Notes: generated by a model from the letters alone, not told the origin. A stretch of 64,000 nucleotides of DNA from Diplonema japonicum (GCA_964019335.1 OZ025706.1:248001-312000); one strand, 5' to 3'; positions 32,971 to 43,832 are shown, counted from the first letter of the stretch. Translations and numbers: made by a program.

Positions 32971-33928
32971 TCAATCTATCTCTTGATCGAACCTTTCTGC
33001 TGTGGTGAGCTTCTTCACGACCCATCCCTGCATCCTGCAGTCGTCGATGATGTCGCACTGGTGCTCGCAGTGCCCGGCCCCCTCGATAACAAATTTCCTC
33101 CCCACCTGGTCCTCCAGGCAGGAAAACAGCGCCAAGGGACTGTGTCACCACGTGTCGAGCAGTGCCTGGTGGGAGCATGATCGCCAGGCCGATGGGAGTG
33201 ACCGTGAGGGCTACGCGGAAGCTAGAAGAGGTCCCGGTGAAGGTACGGGGAACATCCCGCGGATGGATCGAATCTTTGAGCTGGATGACTTCCAATCGCT
33301 CTTCGGGGAGTGCGTGTGTCCAATACACATCGTTGTCTCCGCTGCCGCTGAGGAGGCGGGCGGCGTGTTGCCAGTCCACGCGCACCCTTGCCGTCGCACG
33401 CTGTGCCGTCCTCTCCACCCGCCAGACGTTGCTCCTCACGACCTCGTACACCCCCTGCTTGTCCCTTGCTGCTAGCATGGCCATCCTGGCTATTGCCTCC
33501 CCGTCCGACGTCTTCGCCCATTGCGCGGCGGCGCAGAACTTCTTGGCGATAATCGCCACGAGGACAACGGACCTGTTAGTCCTCGTTTGGGGCTTGTCGC
33601 CGTCGGCCATCACAGGGTCGTAGTGCTCGCCGGCAGTCCAGAGGGCCTTGATGCCTCTGCTGGTGGGGGTTGCGACTTCCCTAGCGGCCTCGAACCGGGT
33701 TTTCGAGACGACACGGTAGTCGAGCTCGATACTCGCCACCTCGCCGCCAGGACTGCAGAAAAAAAAAAAAAAAAAACTCACATGCCTATAATAAAAAAAA
33801 ATCTTTTTTTGATCTTTTAACGTCAAGGTGACAAATCGAACAACGCTCCAAGTGTACCATAAAGTACAAGGGGTGGGGGTTTTTGTTGTCAACCGACACA
33901 CTGGAGTGGGTTCTAACCTGTGGGGCAT
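32971..33928 (-). CDS. Protein of unknown function, probable frameshift near 3' end
   Basis: Not recognised. The likely start ATG at 33928 lies in an 11-nt first exon (33928-33918); a 165-bp intron with a T-run and CTGCAG acceptor (33917-33753) leads into exon 2 at 33752. The protein is soluble-looking, Arg/Ala/Val-rich, with no TM segment. Around 33130 the frame that carries the body (ending VVTQSLGAVF) hands over, one base out, to another coding-like frame with CLEDQVGRKFVIEG and a Cys/His cluster (GHCEHQCDIIDDC), which stops at 32971-32973. A single extra T in a TTTT run would explain it. If instead no shift exists, the first frame continues to about 32930 with an Arg-rich tail. Confidence 0.5.
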
Positions 33929-34203
33929 CACCTCTCAGACGTGCCTGGTCCCCGTTTTCTCGCGGTAGGAGGAGAAAAAAAAAAGGAGCGCAAACTGCAC
34001 AAAAATACCGCATATTTTGCAAAATAAAAATTCGATAAGGTTTTAGTGTGCAGGAGTGTGCTCACTGGAGGGGGGGGGGGGGGGGGGGGGAAGGGAAGAA
34101 ATCACAAAAAAAAAAGAGGAACTGGCCGTTGTTTGTACGTGCCGGTCCAAACACATTGTCAACGTTCCCCTTTTTGTTTAGACAAGTCAAAGACTCGTTT
34201 CTT

Positions 34204-34236
<33 letters not shown>

Positions 34237-34320
34237 AAAACACACAAATGTCCAGTAGAAAACATAAAGAAAGAAGAGATCAAGAAATGAAAGGGGGAGG
34301 GGGGGGGGGAGAAATGGTGT
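33929..34320. other. Intergenic with repeat family C copy 2
   Basis: Poly-G and poly-A runs surrounding repeat family C copy 2 (34126-34206). Nothing else recognised. Confidence 0.6.
34126..34206. repeat. Dispersed repeat family C, copy 2
   Basis: Shares CCGTTGTTTGTACGTGCCGG and the CCCCTTTTTGTTTAGACAAG..GACTCGTT block with 20313-20423, and runs into poly-A at its end as that copy nearly does. Confidence 0.75.
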
Positions 34321-35400
34321 CTAGTGGTCATGCCTTTCCTTGCCGCCAAGAACAAGCTTGCAAGGGATCAGCATACCACAAGCATAGCAGTTGCAGCAAG
34401 TGATAGAGCAAGACTTAGAAAACGGCGAACAATGCCAAGGCTTCCCTGTCTCGAAGAACATGTAATCGAGAAGCAGAACAGAGGAGAGAAGCACAGTCTT
34501 CTGCTGAGGCGTAAGAGAAGGGTCCCCGAAGGTCATAGTAAACAAGTCAGCATCTGTCATTATCTCTTTAAGAGCTTGCGAAGCATTCTCCGGCTTCTCT
34601 TTCTTAATAAGCCCAACGTCTTCGTTCTTTCCACGCTGACGGGAGATGGGGAAGGGTTGGTCGCAGCACATTTCAGAGCACCCACCAAAGCAGCATTTTG
34701 GTCCTTCTATGTAAGAAAACGGTATTTCTTGATCAGTAAGATGGACCCCAACGGTGGGTGTAAAGCATCCTGCGCAGCTGGGTTGTTTCGTGTACCCAAG
34801 CAGTGCAGCTTGATTCTTAACATCGCTCCCCATGAAGACGGCTGCTTCTTGCCTGCAACAGTTCAGGACTGACGGGCAGATGGTGTGGCATTTGTACGGT
34901 CTGTCTACCGTCATAACATGGTTCCCGGTCCTTGGGTCGTGAAGGTTCAGAGTTAAACTGTGGTACGGCTTGCAGAGCATCCTGCAGCAGAACCCACTGT
35001 GTTCCTTTGCGTCCAGGACCTTCTGGCCTGTCATCTCGTCGAAGACCTCATAGCGGTTTTGTTGGTTCCAGCAGCATCCTACTGCACTTGCGGCGGCCTC
35101 TGCTTTGTTTACCTTCTCTTTGATGACTAGTTTCTGGCTGCTCCCACACAGTAAAGTCGGGTCGCCCCCCATCGGCGCCCCTCCACCCATGACCTGTTGA
35201 GGTGGTGGTCCCACTGCTGCCGGAGCGCAGGGTGCCCCGGCATTCTGTTGAGCGTATGCGTCTTGTGGAGGATATGCCTGTTGTGGTGGATATGCCTGTT
35301 GAGGTGGGTACGCCTGTTGTGGAGGATACACCTGTTGTGGAGGTGCCTGCGACCCATAGACTTGCTGCTGCTGTCCTGGTTGCAAAGGTACGTTACTCAT
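34321..35400 (-). CDS. Phospholipid scramblase, paralogue 3, with Pro/Gln-rich N-terminus
   Basis: 359 residues, single exon. The N-terminal 60 residues contain at least three tandem YPPQQA units plus variants (VYPPQQ, YPPQDA), like the proline-rich SH3/WW-binding N-termini of animal scramblases. The core follows: CCRMLC, GPKCCFGG, DADLFTMTFGDPSLTPQQ, the VLLSSVLLLDYMFFE helix and a Cys-rich C-terminus (CSITCCNCYACGMLIPC). Third member of the local family; the 3' DNA block around 34440-34512 is nearly identical to paralogue 2. Confidence 0.93.
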   Translation of the reverse strand: MSNVPLQPGQQQQVYGSQAPPQQVYPPQQAYPPQQAYPPQQAYPPQDAYAQQNAGAPCAPAAVGPPPQQVMGGGAPMGGDPTLLCGSSQKLVIKEKVNKAEAAASAVGCCWNQQNRYEVFDEMTGQKVLDAKEHSGFCCRMLCKPYHSLTLNLHDPRTGNHVMTVDRPYKCHTICPSVLNCCRQEAAVFMGSDVKNQAALLGYTKQPSCAGCFTPTVGVHLTDQEIPFSYIEGPKCCFGGCSEMCCDQPFPISRQRGKNEDVGLIKKEKPENASQALKEIMTDADLFTMTFGDPSLTPQQKTVLLSSVLLLDYMFFETGKPWHCSPFSKSCSITCCNCYACGMLIPCKLVLGGKERHDH

Positions 35401-35650
35401 TTTCTTTTATTTTTTTTTTTTGCTTTTTTCTTTTAACTTGTGTGTGTGTGTGTGTGTTGTCCAAAAAAAAAAAAAGAAAGAAAGAAAGAAAGAAATAAAT
35501 AAAAAATACGGGTGTTCCTAAACGTAAAGGGAGAGAGAACAAGAAGAAAGAGAAAAGAAGAAGAAAAAAACACAAAAGAAAAACAATTGGAAAGTACGAA
35601 GGGGGGGAAAAAAAAAAAAAAGGGAAATGGGGGCAGGAGACTGCACTCCG

Positions 35651-35682
<32 letters not shown>

Positions 35683-36283
35683 GCATCTTTCGTCCGGCTT
35701 TTACAGTTCCGTGACAATAAAAGGGGGCTAGCAATCCCACCCTTTGTAAGGGGCTTCTTTCTGGCTTTTTTTTAAATTTTTTTTATTTTTTTAAGTTTGG
35801 TGCCGGCCCAATTTCGTTAGCCAGCATGAGTAGTTAGAAAGAGAAGAAGAAAGAAAAAGCAAAGAGGGCAAGTCCCTCGGTTAGGGGGGGGGGAAGAAAA
35901 AAGAGAGGGGGGGAAAAAAAAGACTTCCTTTTATGACTTATGCTTGTAGTCCCTCGCTCAGAAAAGTTTCTTAAAAGAAAAACGCCGCTACTTTCATAAG
36001 CTAATCAAAAATCTTTTTTTTTATTTTCTCTTTTTTTCGTTTTTGAAAGATAAATACTGTAAGAATGAAATAGTGCGGGACCCGAGTTTTTTTTTTTTTT
36101 TTTTTTTTTCCGGCGTCCGGGGGCTTGTCAGGCCGGACCAATATCTGTCCGGGGGCATTTCTTTTGAAGACGATGACCTAAACCCGACATTCTTTTTTTT
36201 TTTCACTTTACAGTATTCGTACAAAAAAAAAAGGGAGGGGTGGTTCTGGCCCAGTACCGCCATTTTGTTGTTACGCGGCAAAG

Positions 36284-36462
36284 GCGTCGTATCCGTAATG
36301 CGTGCGGTGTGCAATTCAACCCCAGCCGGGGCGTCCCGGGGGTAACCAAGATTCCGCGCTCGTGCAGTTTGCTGAGCATCTGCAATACGTTCTTTGAAGT
36401 GGAGGTCAACAGCGAACAACACATCTGGTGTACTTCATATATTTCCATGTTATCCCCACCAC
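36284..36462. repeat. SINE-like repeat family F, copy 2
   Basis: Second copy of the family at 32362-32575, same orientation. It lacks about 36 internal bases and ends in a poly-A/GAA tail. Upstream flanks of the two copies differ. Confidence 0.8.
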
Positions 36463-37341
36463 CTCAAAAAAAAAAAAAAAGAAGAAGAAGAAAAAAAAAA
36501 AAAAACACGTGGCCAAAATCCCCCCTCCATTTTGCCAAAGACAAAAAATCTCTGTGAGATGGGGGCGGAGGGGGGGGGCTTAACCCAAACAGGCTTATCT
36601 ATGTTCTTTCTGAATTTTCCTTTCTTTTTTTTTTAAAATTGTAATTGGTGTCTGATATTTCATTCCGTGAAGCTTACTTTTTTTTTTCCTTTTTTTTTCT
36701 AATTGAAATAGGGGGGGGGGGGGGGGGGACCTGCTTCCAAACAAAGGATACAGTATGGGGAGCTCTTTCATATTTTAAAAAGATTTTGTCACTTTATCTA
36801 TCCGTTGATTGAAACTTCCCCCCATGGAATAAAAAAAAAAAAAAAAGGGAGGAGGGCAATTTAATTTCTTTTTTTTTTGTGCGCAGCCAGAGGGTTAAAC
36901 AAATCACTTTTTGAAACAAAAAAAAGGGGGGGGGACGGAGTCGATCAATGTGCCTCACGGTAAAGGCGCCATTGGTTTGGAACGGTCGGTTGCCTTTCAA
37001 CCTCGCCCCCCTCTACCCCTTCTCCATGGGCTAGCAAAAAGCATTGTTTTCTTTTACTTGTCCTAAGGCTTCCTTTAATGTATAAAAAGAAAATTGCCGG
37101 TAGGGGGGGGGGGGGGGGTGATACATGATGCTCACAACTATTTTTTTTTTTCTTCATTCAAAAAAAAAGCTTCTTTTTTTTTTAAAGGCATGTCACCGAC
37201 CGAGCTGAGCTTTAAAAAAAAAAAAAAAAAATCGAAGTGTACAAACCCGGTCTATACACACAAACCCAACCGAAACATAATAACCACAGTACTTGGGGGA
37301 AAGTAGAGGGAAAGATGGGGGGGGGGGGGGAACAAGAAAAA

Positions 37342-37428
37342 AAATAAATAACATAGCCTGCACGTTATAACGCAAGCATAACGTTATCAAAATTGATATT
37401 TTAAACGTGCAGGCTATGAAATAAATAA
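37342..37428. mobile_element. 67-bp inverted-repeat mini-element with 10-bp flanking repeats
   Basis: CATAGCCTGCACGTT (37352-37366) and its perfect reverse complement (37404-37418) bracket 37 bp. The 67-bp unit is flanked on both sides by AAATAAATAA (37342-37351 and 37419-37428). It could be a miniature inverted-repeat transposon with a 10-bp target duplication, or a 3' UTR hairpin of the NHE gene, whose stop lies 58 bp away. The flanking repeat is low-complexity, so a duplication is not certain. Confidence 0.6.
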
Positions 37429-37485
37429 AACAAAACAAAAAAAAAAAATCGTAACAAAAAAAGAAAAAAAAAAAACCCCCTTCCT

Positions 37486-39732
37486 TCACTCCGCAACAGT
37501 TGAAGCGTTGGGGTCAACGTTGATAACATTCCCCCCGGTCCCCCACACGGCCGATGAATCGATGGTGGGGCTCTCGTACCCAGGCGACGACGGTGCTAAG
37601 ATACCCGCCTCCTCAGGCTTGACATAAGAAACGTGAGTAATTTCCGCGCGTAAAAATGGAGCGATGTGTTGCCCGTCGAACCGAGCCACCTTGCGCATGA
37701 ACGCTTTGCTTTTTTTTTTCTCTGTGGCCTCACGGAGCTTCTGGTAGTCCGGATCGTCCGAGTTCATGGGGACAAGTGCAATCTCCTTGTCAGGAACTTC
37801 TTCAGGAGCAGTTAGCTCCAGACGGCTTAAGATGAACTCTGTGAACGCACCCATAATGAGAACAGTGATAATAACCATTACGAGTGTGGTTGATACAAAT
37901 ACACGGGCGATGTTTTCTGAAATGTTTTTGTCGGGGTGATCTCCGTTGTTCTTCTCGGCGGCGGTTAGAGTGAGTAATGCCAACCCGAACGCGATGGCGC
38001 CGCGAAGCCCGGAGAACCACATGAAAAACTGCATTTTTCCGGTGACTTTTTGCTGTTTTCTGTTACGGTTTGCCAGCGCTGACAATGGGAAAATATTCAC
38101 AGCCCTCGCCACGAGCATGGCCACGTACACCATCGCGATGAAACCAACATTCCATTCGTGCTTGCTGTCCCAAAACGCCTCGCCCAGCAGGATGAACACG
38201 TACGTCTCCGCAAGATGCGCCAACGTCTTGAAAATAAAAACAGCCGCTTCCCTCGCCTCCTGACTGAGATTCCACATCGCATGGTAGCCTTCAATCCTCG
38301 CACAAATGAACAAACTCATAATTCCAGATAAGTGGAAGGTCTCCGCAAGGTAGTACGACCCCATCGCAAAAGCACCCAACATGATGATCTCAATGGCAGG
38401 ATGGTGCCTGCGGTGTTTTTTTTTTTTTTTTTTTTTTTTTTTCTTGCCATACTTGAAATCTACGTGCTTCAACAACAGTGCGCATAGAGCGCCGTAAACC
38501 CATCCCAAGATACAAGATGCCACGCTGATAAAGGTGAACGACCAAAGCTAATTTTTTTTTTTTTTTTATAAAAGTTTTTTCTTTATATATCACACCGCCA
38601 ATGCAAGCTGCTTCGGGTTCATCTCCACATCAACGAATTTTATCATCACACGGTAAAGCACAATGGAGACCGCGTCGTTCAGCACAGCCTCGCCGAAAAC
38701 AAGATTATACAGTAAAGGGGGGCTCGACAGGTCGAATTTCTGACCCAGCACAGCGATCACAGCGACCGGGTCTACAGCAGATAGCAGTGCACCGAACGCC
38801 ATCGAGATAAAAGGCGCACCAGGGTGATCTGCAAGCTCTGGAAAAACAAGCTGTGAAATGAAGTAAACAAGCACGCCGATGATAAGCGAGGAGATAAGCG
38901 TTCCAAATACAGCGTAGAGCAAGATTGTACCGAGGTTCTTCATGACACCTTTGTGCTCCAAGGTGAACCCAGCTTCAAAGATGATAGGGGGGAGGATGAA
39001 CAGCGAGAATATCTCCTCGTCGAACGCAATTAAACGCTCCGTTTTATGTCCCGAAATTTCTTGAATAGCCCACAGGACTGCACCTATTAAAACTCCCACG
39101 ATAATTACACCGCCTGACTCAGATAGCCCGGACCAGTTGAGCTTCTGTACAGCCCGGACTCCTACAAAAGCACAGATTATGACAGTAGTGAGAATGTAGA
39201 ATTCAAGTGGTGATTCCTCTTCGCAACCTTCGGGTTTCGGAAGACACATATTGTCTTCCCACTTGCATTCGTCTTCCTCGTGGCATTCCGGTTCCTTTAT
39301 CCCATAGCAGTGAACCGGTGACTTGCATTCTTGTTTCTCCCATTTACAGTGTGCCTGGTAACATATTGATTTGTTTAGGCCGCGGCAGGGGTCGAGCAGA
39401 GTTCCATTGAGCACGCAGAGGTGAACATCTGTTTCTTCCTCCCACACGCAGCGGGGGTCGACTTCGCAATCGTCTTTTAGAAGCTTACCGCAAACGCTTT
39501 CTCCGGTTTCGCAGCCTTTTACGTTCCAGGTGCACCCTAGGTCACCGATGCAGGTTTTTACTTCTTTGTGTCGCTCGCATCCTTCCTCTGTTTCGGCGCA
39601 TGATTTCGTTACTTCATTCCAGGAGCAGGTCAGACATGTCTTTTCATCCAAAACTGTACAGTTGCCTTCAGACGGGGTTGATCCCCATACTGAATTGATC
39701 ATTACCATCAATATTATGCATTGTCCTGACAT
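37486..39732 (-). CDS. Na+/H+ exchanger (NHE/CPA1) with Cys-rich N-terminal ectodomain
   Basis: Cation/proton antiporter of the plasma or endosomal membrane. Exons 39732-38596, 38547-38453 and 38407-37486 give 717 residues. A signal peptide (about 1-18) is followed by a Cys-rich region (about 24-170) with repeated C-x-W and C-x(4-6)-C units such as CTWNV, CVWEE, CKWEK and CKWED. About 12 TM helices then begin near 176. Diagnostic motifs: ILPPIIFEAGF, DPVAVIAVLG and GEAVLNDAVS with the ion-site Asn352-Asp353, then FSGLRGAIAFGLAL. The C-terminal tail is short (about 120 residues). Sequence around HLSGIMSLFICA resembles NHE6/7/8-type endosomal exchangers. The N-terminal Cys-rich domain is not usual for NHEs. 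Introns are 48 and 45 bp. Confidence 0.92.
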
Positions 39733-39804
39733 TTTTTTTTTTTGGTCCTTGAAGAAGGGGGTGGGGGGGGGGATTTTTTTTGTTGGGGTGGAGTGGGAAA
39801 GTTA

Positions 39805-40035
39805 TTAGCACGAGTCGGCAAAACCCTTCTGCGCCTTTTTCAGAACCCGCGCGTTCTCCCCGGATTCTTTCACGATTAGCGCCGTTGCCGCCTCGGTTTC
39901 TTCTTCCATTAGATTGGTTCTGCGTCCTTGTTCGGAGATGCTGTTTAACCCTTGCAAGATCAAAGACATAGTGTCAAGGGAGCAAATCTCTATAGCTGAT
40001 CGAGACTTAGCCTCGTGACGAGAAATATTGTCCAT
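39805..40035 (-). CDS. Small hypothetical protein (76 aa)
   Basis: Short ORF between the NHE gene and a repeat-rich spacer. The ATG at 40035 is preceded in sense by a run of G and GAACAG, an acceptor-like site 9 nt upstream. The protein is hydrophilic and probably helical (EEETEAATALIVKESGENARVLKKAQ) with a C-terminal FADSC. Codon choice looks gene-like and the ORF lacks homopolymers, unlike spurious ORFs nearby. No family recognised; a small coiled-coil complex subunit is only a guess. Confidence 0.5.
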   Translation of the reverse strand: MDNISRHEAKSRSAIEICSLDTMSLILQGLNSISEQGRRTNLMEEETEAATALIVKESGENARVLKKAQKGFADSC

Positions 40036-40383
40036 GAGTGTAAACTGTTCCCCCCTTTTTTTTTCTTTCGATTTCCTTTCTTTTTGTTCACATTCTCCAT
40101 AGAGGCCGTTTAGAGGACGTGGCCGACCACGAAAAAAAAAAGTAGCCTTGGGGGGGGCTTTCTTTTTCGTATAATAATACTGAATGTAGAAAAGAAAAAA
40201 AAAAAAAAAAAAAAAAAAAAAAACGGAGACATTAAATATGTGACACAGCGGGCCCCCTGGTTTCCCAAGTCCCCTGTTGTCCCGTAGAAAGTAAAAGTGG
40301 AGCGGGTAAAGAAAACCAAAGCCCTTTACTTTCTATGTGCTTGGATATACCCGTACTAGACTTTAAGTAGCTCGGAGGTAAAT

Positions 40384-40422
<39 letters not shown>

Positions 40423-41253
40423 GTTTTAGTTCTAGTCAGAAGAAGCCAGAACCAATGGAAGAAACGTTATGGGTTTAAGAAGTGAGAACCAATGGAATGG
40501 GCATTTCGTCACGGTGATCGCCCCTGTCGTCGGCCGTTAAAACAGAGTTAACTTATTATACACCGCAATGCGGTTTCAACACTTCCTTTTTTTTAGTTCT
40601 TGGCAATATGACAGAAAATAGCCTATGTCGTTTTCGTTCCCGTCCTCTCCTTCATTCGGGTAAACCTACAGCACGCTGCCTTCTTGTAAAGGCCTCCCCA
40701 TCTCCTTCCCCGACATCCACGAATCCTGTGTATCATGCATGGCTATCTTCATGTTTTTTTTTTTTTTTTTTTTTTTTTTTCCCGTTTTTATTCACCCCCT
40801 CCTTTGCCTTTTTTTCCCCCCGTTGTCTTGGGGAATTAAAGAAAGGAAAAAAAAAAGGGGGGAAGAAGAAAAAAAAAAAAAAAAAAAAAAAAAGAAAAAA
40901 AAACAGTTTTTCTTTTTTTTCCTTTCCTCTTTTTCCCTCCATTATTTTCTTTCATCTAACCATTAGCCTAATAACGGTCGCGCTTTTCTTTTTTAAAAGA
41001 AAGGCACAGGGGAGTGTGGGAGGGGGGAAAGGGAACAGAGGGGAGGAGGGAAGGGGGACAAGCGGGGGGGGGGGGGGGGGGATATAAGTTCTCGGTGTTT
41101 CTTTAAAGCGAAATTTCCCGTTCATCATTGAAGAAAAAAAAAAGGAGGGAGAGCTAATCAGAAATGGAGAACAAAAATAAAAAAAACATAAATACAACAA
41201 TTCTTTTTTTTTTTCCCTTCTTCTTTTTTGGGATGAGGGGGGTTACTCTAAAT
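40036..41253. other. Intergenic, homopolymer-rich
   Basis: Poly-T/A/G runs, repeat family B copy 2 (40238-40315) and an island at 40430-40740 without a domain-bearing frame. No gene supported. Confidence 0.6.
40238..40315. repeat. Dispersed repeat family B, copy 2
   Basis: ATGTGACACAGCGG, TTTCCCAAGTCC and GTCCCGTAGAAAGTAAAAGT in the same order as 11551-11640. This copy is shorter. Confidence 0.7.
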
Positions 41254-43826
41254 TTACACAGACCGCCCAACAGGCGGCCCCGCATAGATACACTTTATAT
41301 TTTCAGTAGAGTATACAGTCTGTGTGTTGGTAAGATAACGAAATGGTTTATTATTTTTTTTTTTTTTCCAAACCTCTATAGTCTTTGTGGGCTTTGACTT
41401 CCTCTTTACAGCTCTTTGTTTCGGAGTTTGCACTGGGATCGCAGTATCAACCTAATTAAAAAAAAAAAATAATAATAAAAATAATAAATCCCCCTCCATA
41501 CTAAGAAGGTCCTGCTCTTCACGTTTGAGGCAGCATGCTGTGCTGCTGTTGGGGTCACTGGCTTCTTTCCTGCTCTGGGTGTTGTTGACCCCCCGGTTGC
41601 CTTCTTTGACAGCCTCGGTACAAGCGGCTTCTTCAGTTTCACAGGTTCGTATACCAAACCTGTTGCGGTAGGCATCGGGGCTGTAACGGCTGTGATCGTG
41701 GGTGTGGCAGGCTTCTTCCCTGTCTTTGGCCTCGCTACTTGCACAGGTGGCGTAGGGGGTGGTGGTGCCCCCACCGCCACCTTCTCTATGCCCAGCACCG
41801 GCTGCATCCTGTCGGCGATGTGTCGCCCCACACAGACCCCCGATGCCAGCTGCATGCTGTGCGCCCCTGACGGGAACTCCCTCTTTGGCGACATGTAAGG
41901 ACGCTGCACCTCCGGCACCACCAACGGCACTGTGCTGGGCAGATGCTCCTCTTGCACGGCAACCGGCACCGCAGGAACACTATAAGGTGTCACCACTGGG
42001 CTATACGGTGTCGTTTCGGGGAGAACATTAGGCGTGCGCCCTACCACAGAACGCGGGGACACCGCCTGCGGCAAGCTGCACGGCGTGATCTGCACGACCT
42101 GAGGCTGCGGCTCAGGGATCTCGGCAGGCACGGGCTCGGGGGAGTACGTGGCCTCGGGAAGGCTGGTTACTTCTTGCGGGGCATAACGCACTTCTTCCAC
42201 AGGAACTGGTGCACCTTGCATCGGGGCAGCCACACCCGGTGAGGAGGGCACTGCTGACATGGGAGTATCATAGTAATAAGCACGCAGCGCTGCTGGTGAC
42301 GTGGGGACTACGGGCGACGAAGGTACAAGCGAAACAGGAGTGACCTGCTGAACATATGGTGCTGGTGGCGACGCTGGAGATACAGGTGCTTCACCGCGAA
42401 CGGGGGCTGGCTGCGACTGGTCTGCGGCCACAACATCCCTAACCATGGCAGATTGCGCCTGCAGTGGGACCTGCAGCTCCCAGAGGGCTGCACTGGTAGC
42501 AGACGGCGACGTAGGCGTCATAGAGCAGGGCGTGGGACGAAGGGGGTCCGCATCGCCAACAACGGGGGCTGGCTGCGACTGGTCTGCCACAACATCCCTA
42601 GTTATGAGAGATTGCACATGGGGCAAGGGGTCAACAGTTGATGCAGTTGCAGATACAGGAACAGGCACGAAAGACATCTCGGGAGGGACTACGCCCTCTG
42701 GCTGCGACATCACTGACTGCGGCGTGGAGCTCACAGGAACAGGACTGGGTGCAGCAAGCTCCGCTAGTTCAACTGATGCAGTACTAGGGGGCGGCAGTTC
42801 CTCCACACGAAGAAACTGATCATCCTTTAAAGCACGGAAGCAATCGATATTCGGAGCAGCTTGAGGCGGAGGAAGAGCAGATGCAGGCGGCAAGGATGCC
42901 ACAGGAGGGGGCACCACAACTGGCGGAACCTCCATGGTAGGGGGCTGCACGGGCACAGGGGGCGGCAACTCTGCGTAAGACGCCACACAAAACTCGTTGT
43001 GCACGGGTGATAGCTGCGACGGCTCTGGAAGGGATGCGATGGAAGGGGCATGCATGGCCATGACTGGGGAAAATTGGGGTGGAGGCTGCTTGGTCGGGAG
43101 CGGAACACGCAGAGGAGCGGCGGTGACATGGGAGACGGGCTGTGGTGCAGGAGCGGCGGGGGCATGAGCGGGGAAGGAGGGAGGCAGCGCAACGGCACGA
43201 GGGGAGAGCGCGGTAGGAGATGCAATGGAAAAAGGCACGGGCGAAGGCATACTCGCGCCAGCCCCGTGTACCTGGGGCGAGATCATAGAGGCTGGGTTTG
43301 GCTGCTGGTGGTGGAGGCGTTCGAGGAGCGCTTCGGCGTCCTCTCGTGCAGACCGCGCCACCTCAAGGGTGCTGTTCAGAACACACTGGGATGCCTGCGC
43401 ACTAGCTTCCAGCTCCGCTCTTTTGACCTCGCGTTCCCGTAGGAACTCTCTCCCTTCCGGTGATGTGAGCATAGCCCATCCAGGGCCAACCCTGCCCCAT
43501 ACGCTTCCTGTGTTGTCTGGGTAAGTGTCCGTCACGTGCACCACCTCGTTCCTGCGGATTCTGCTGAGCTGCTCGGCTTCAAGGTGCGGTGCTGCACGCA
43601 CGTTGTGCCACTCCCCAGGTGTCACACATTCGTACTCCCTTACTGCCGCCGCTGGCTGTCTTATAGGCGGAGAGGCTGACCGTCTCACCGGACTCGTTTC
43701 CCTGCTCACAGGCCTCTTCCCCATGCAAGCAGTCAGCCACATGCTGTACACATCGTCGTAGGCACTTCCTGAAGCCTGTCGGTGTTGCGGTGCTGGAAGC
43801 TGGCCTGGAGGCGGCAGCCCATCCAT
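41254..43826 (-). CDS. Pro/Val/Ala-rich protein with SH3b-like N-terminal domain
   Basis: Exons 43826-41502, 41451-41374 and 41319-41254 give 822 residues. Residues about 60-125 resemble a bacterial-type SH3 fold (VRAAPHLEAEQLSRIRRNEVV, then WGRVGPGWAML), followed by a short helix. The next 500 residues are disordered, Pro/Val/Ala/Ser-rich with recurring VPVP, DQSQPAPV and SLP patches. The C-terminus is Lys/Arg/Thr-rich with two GKKP(V/A)TPT repeats. Possibly a cytoskeletal or flagellar scaffold; no orthologue recognised. Introns are 50 and 54 bp; the exon 3 end is inferred from an open, in-frame continuation. The start ATG is 6 nt after a TCTCAG acceptor-like site. Confidence 0.75.
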
Positions 43827-43832
43827 CTTGCC

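Larger units (their letters stand above)
35401..37485. other. Intergenic, repeat-rich
   Basis: Contains a (GT)n run (about 35441-35457), poly-T and poly-G tracts, repeat family F copy 2 (36284-36462) and a 67-bp inverted-repeat element with flanking direct repeats (37342-37428). No gene supported. Confidence 0.6.
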
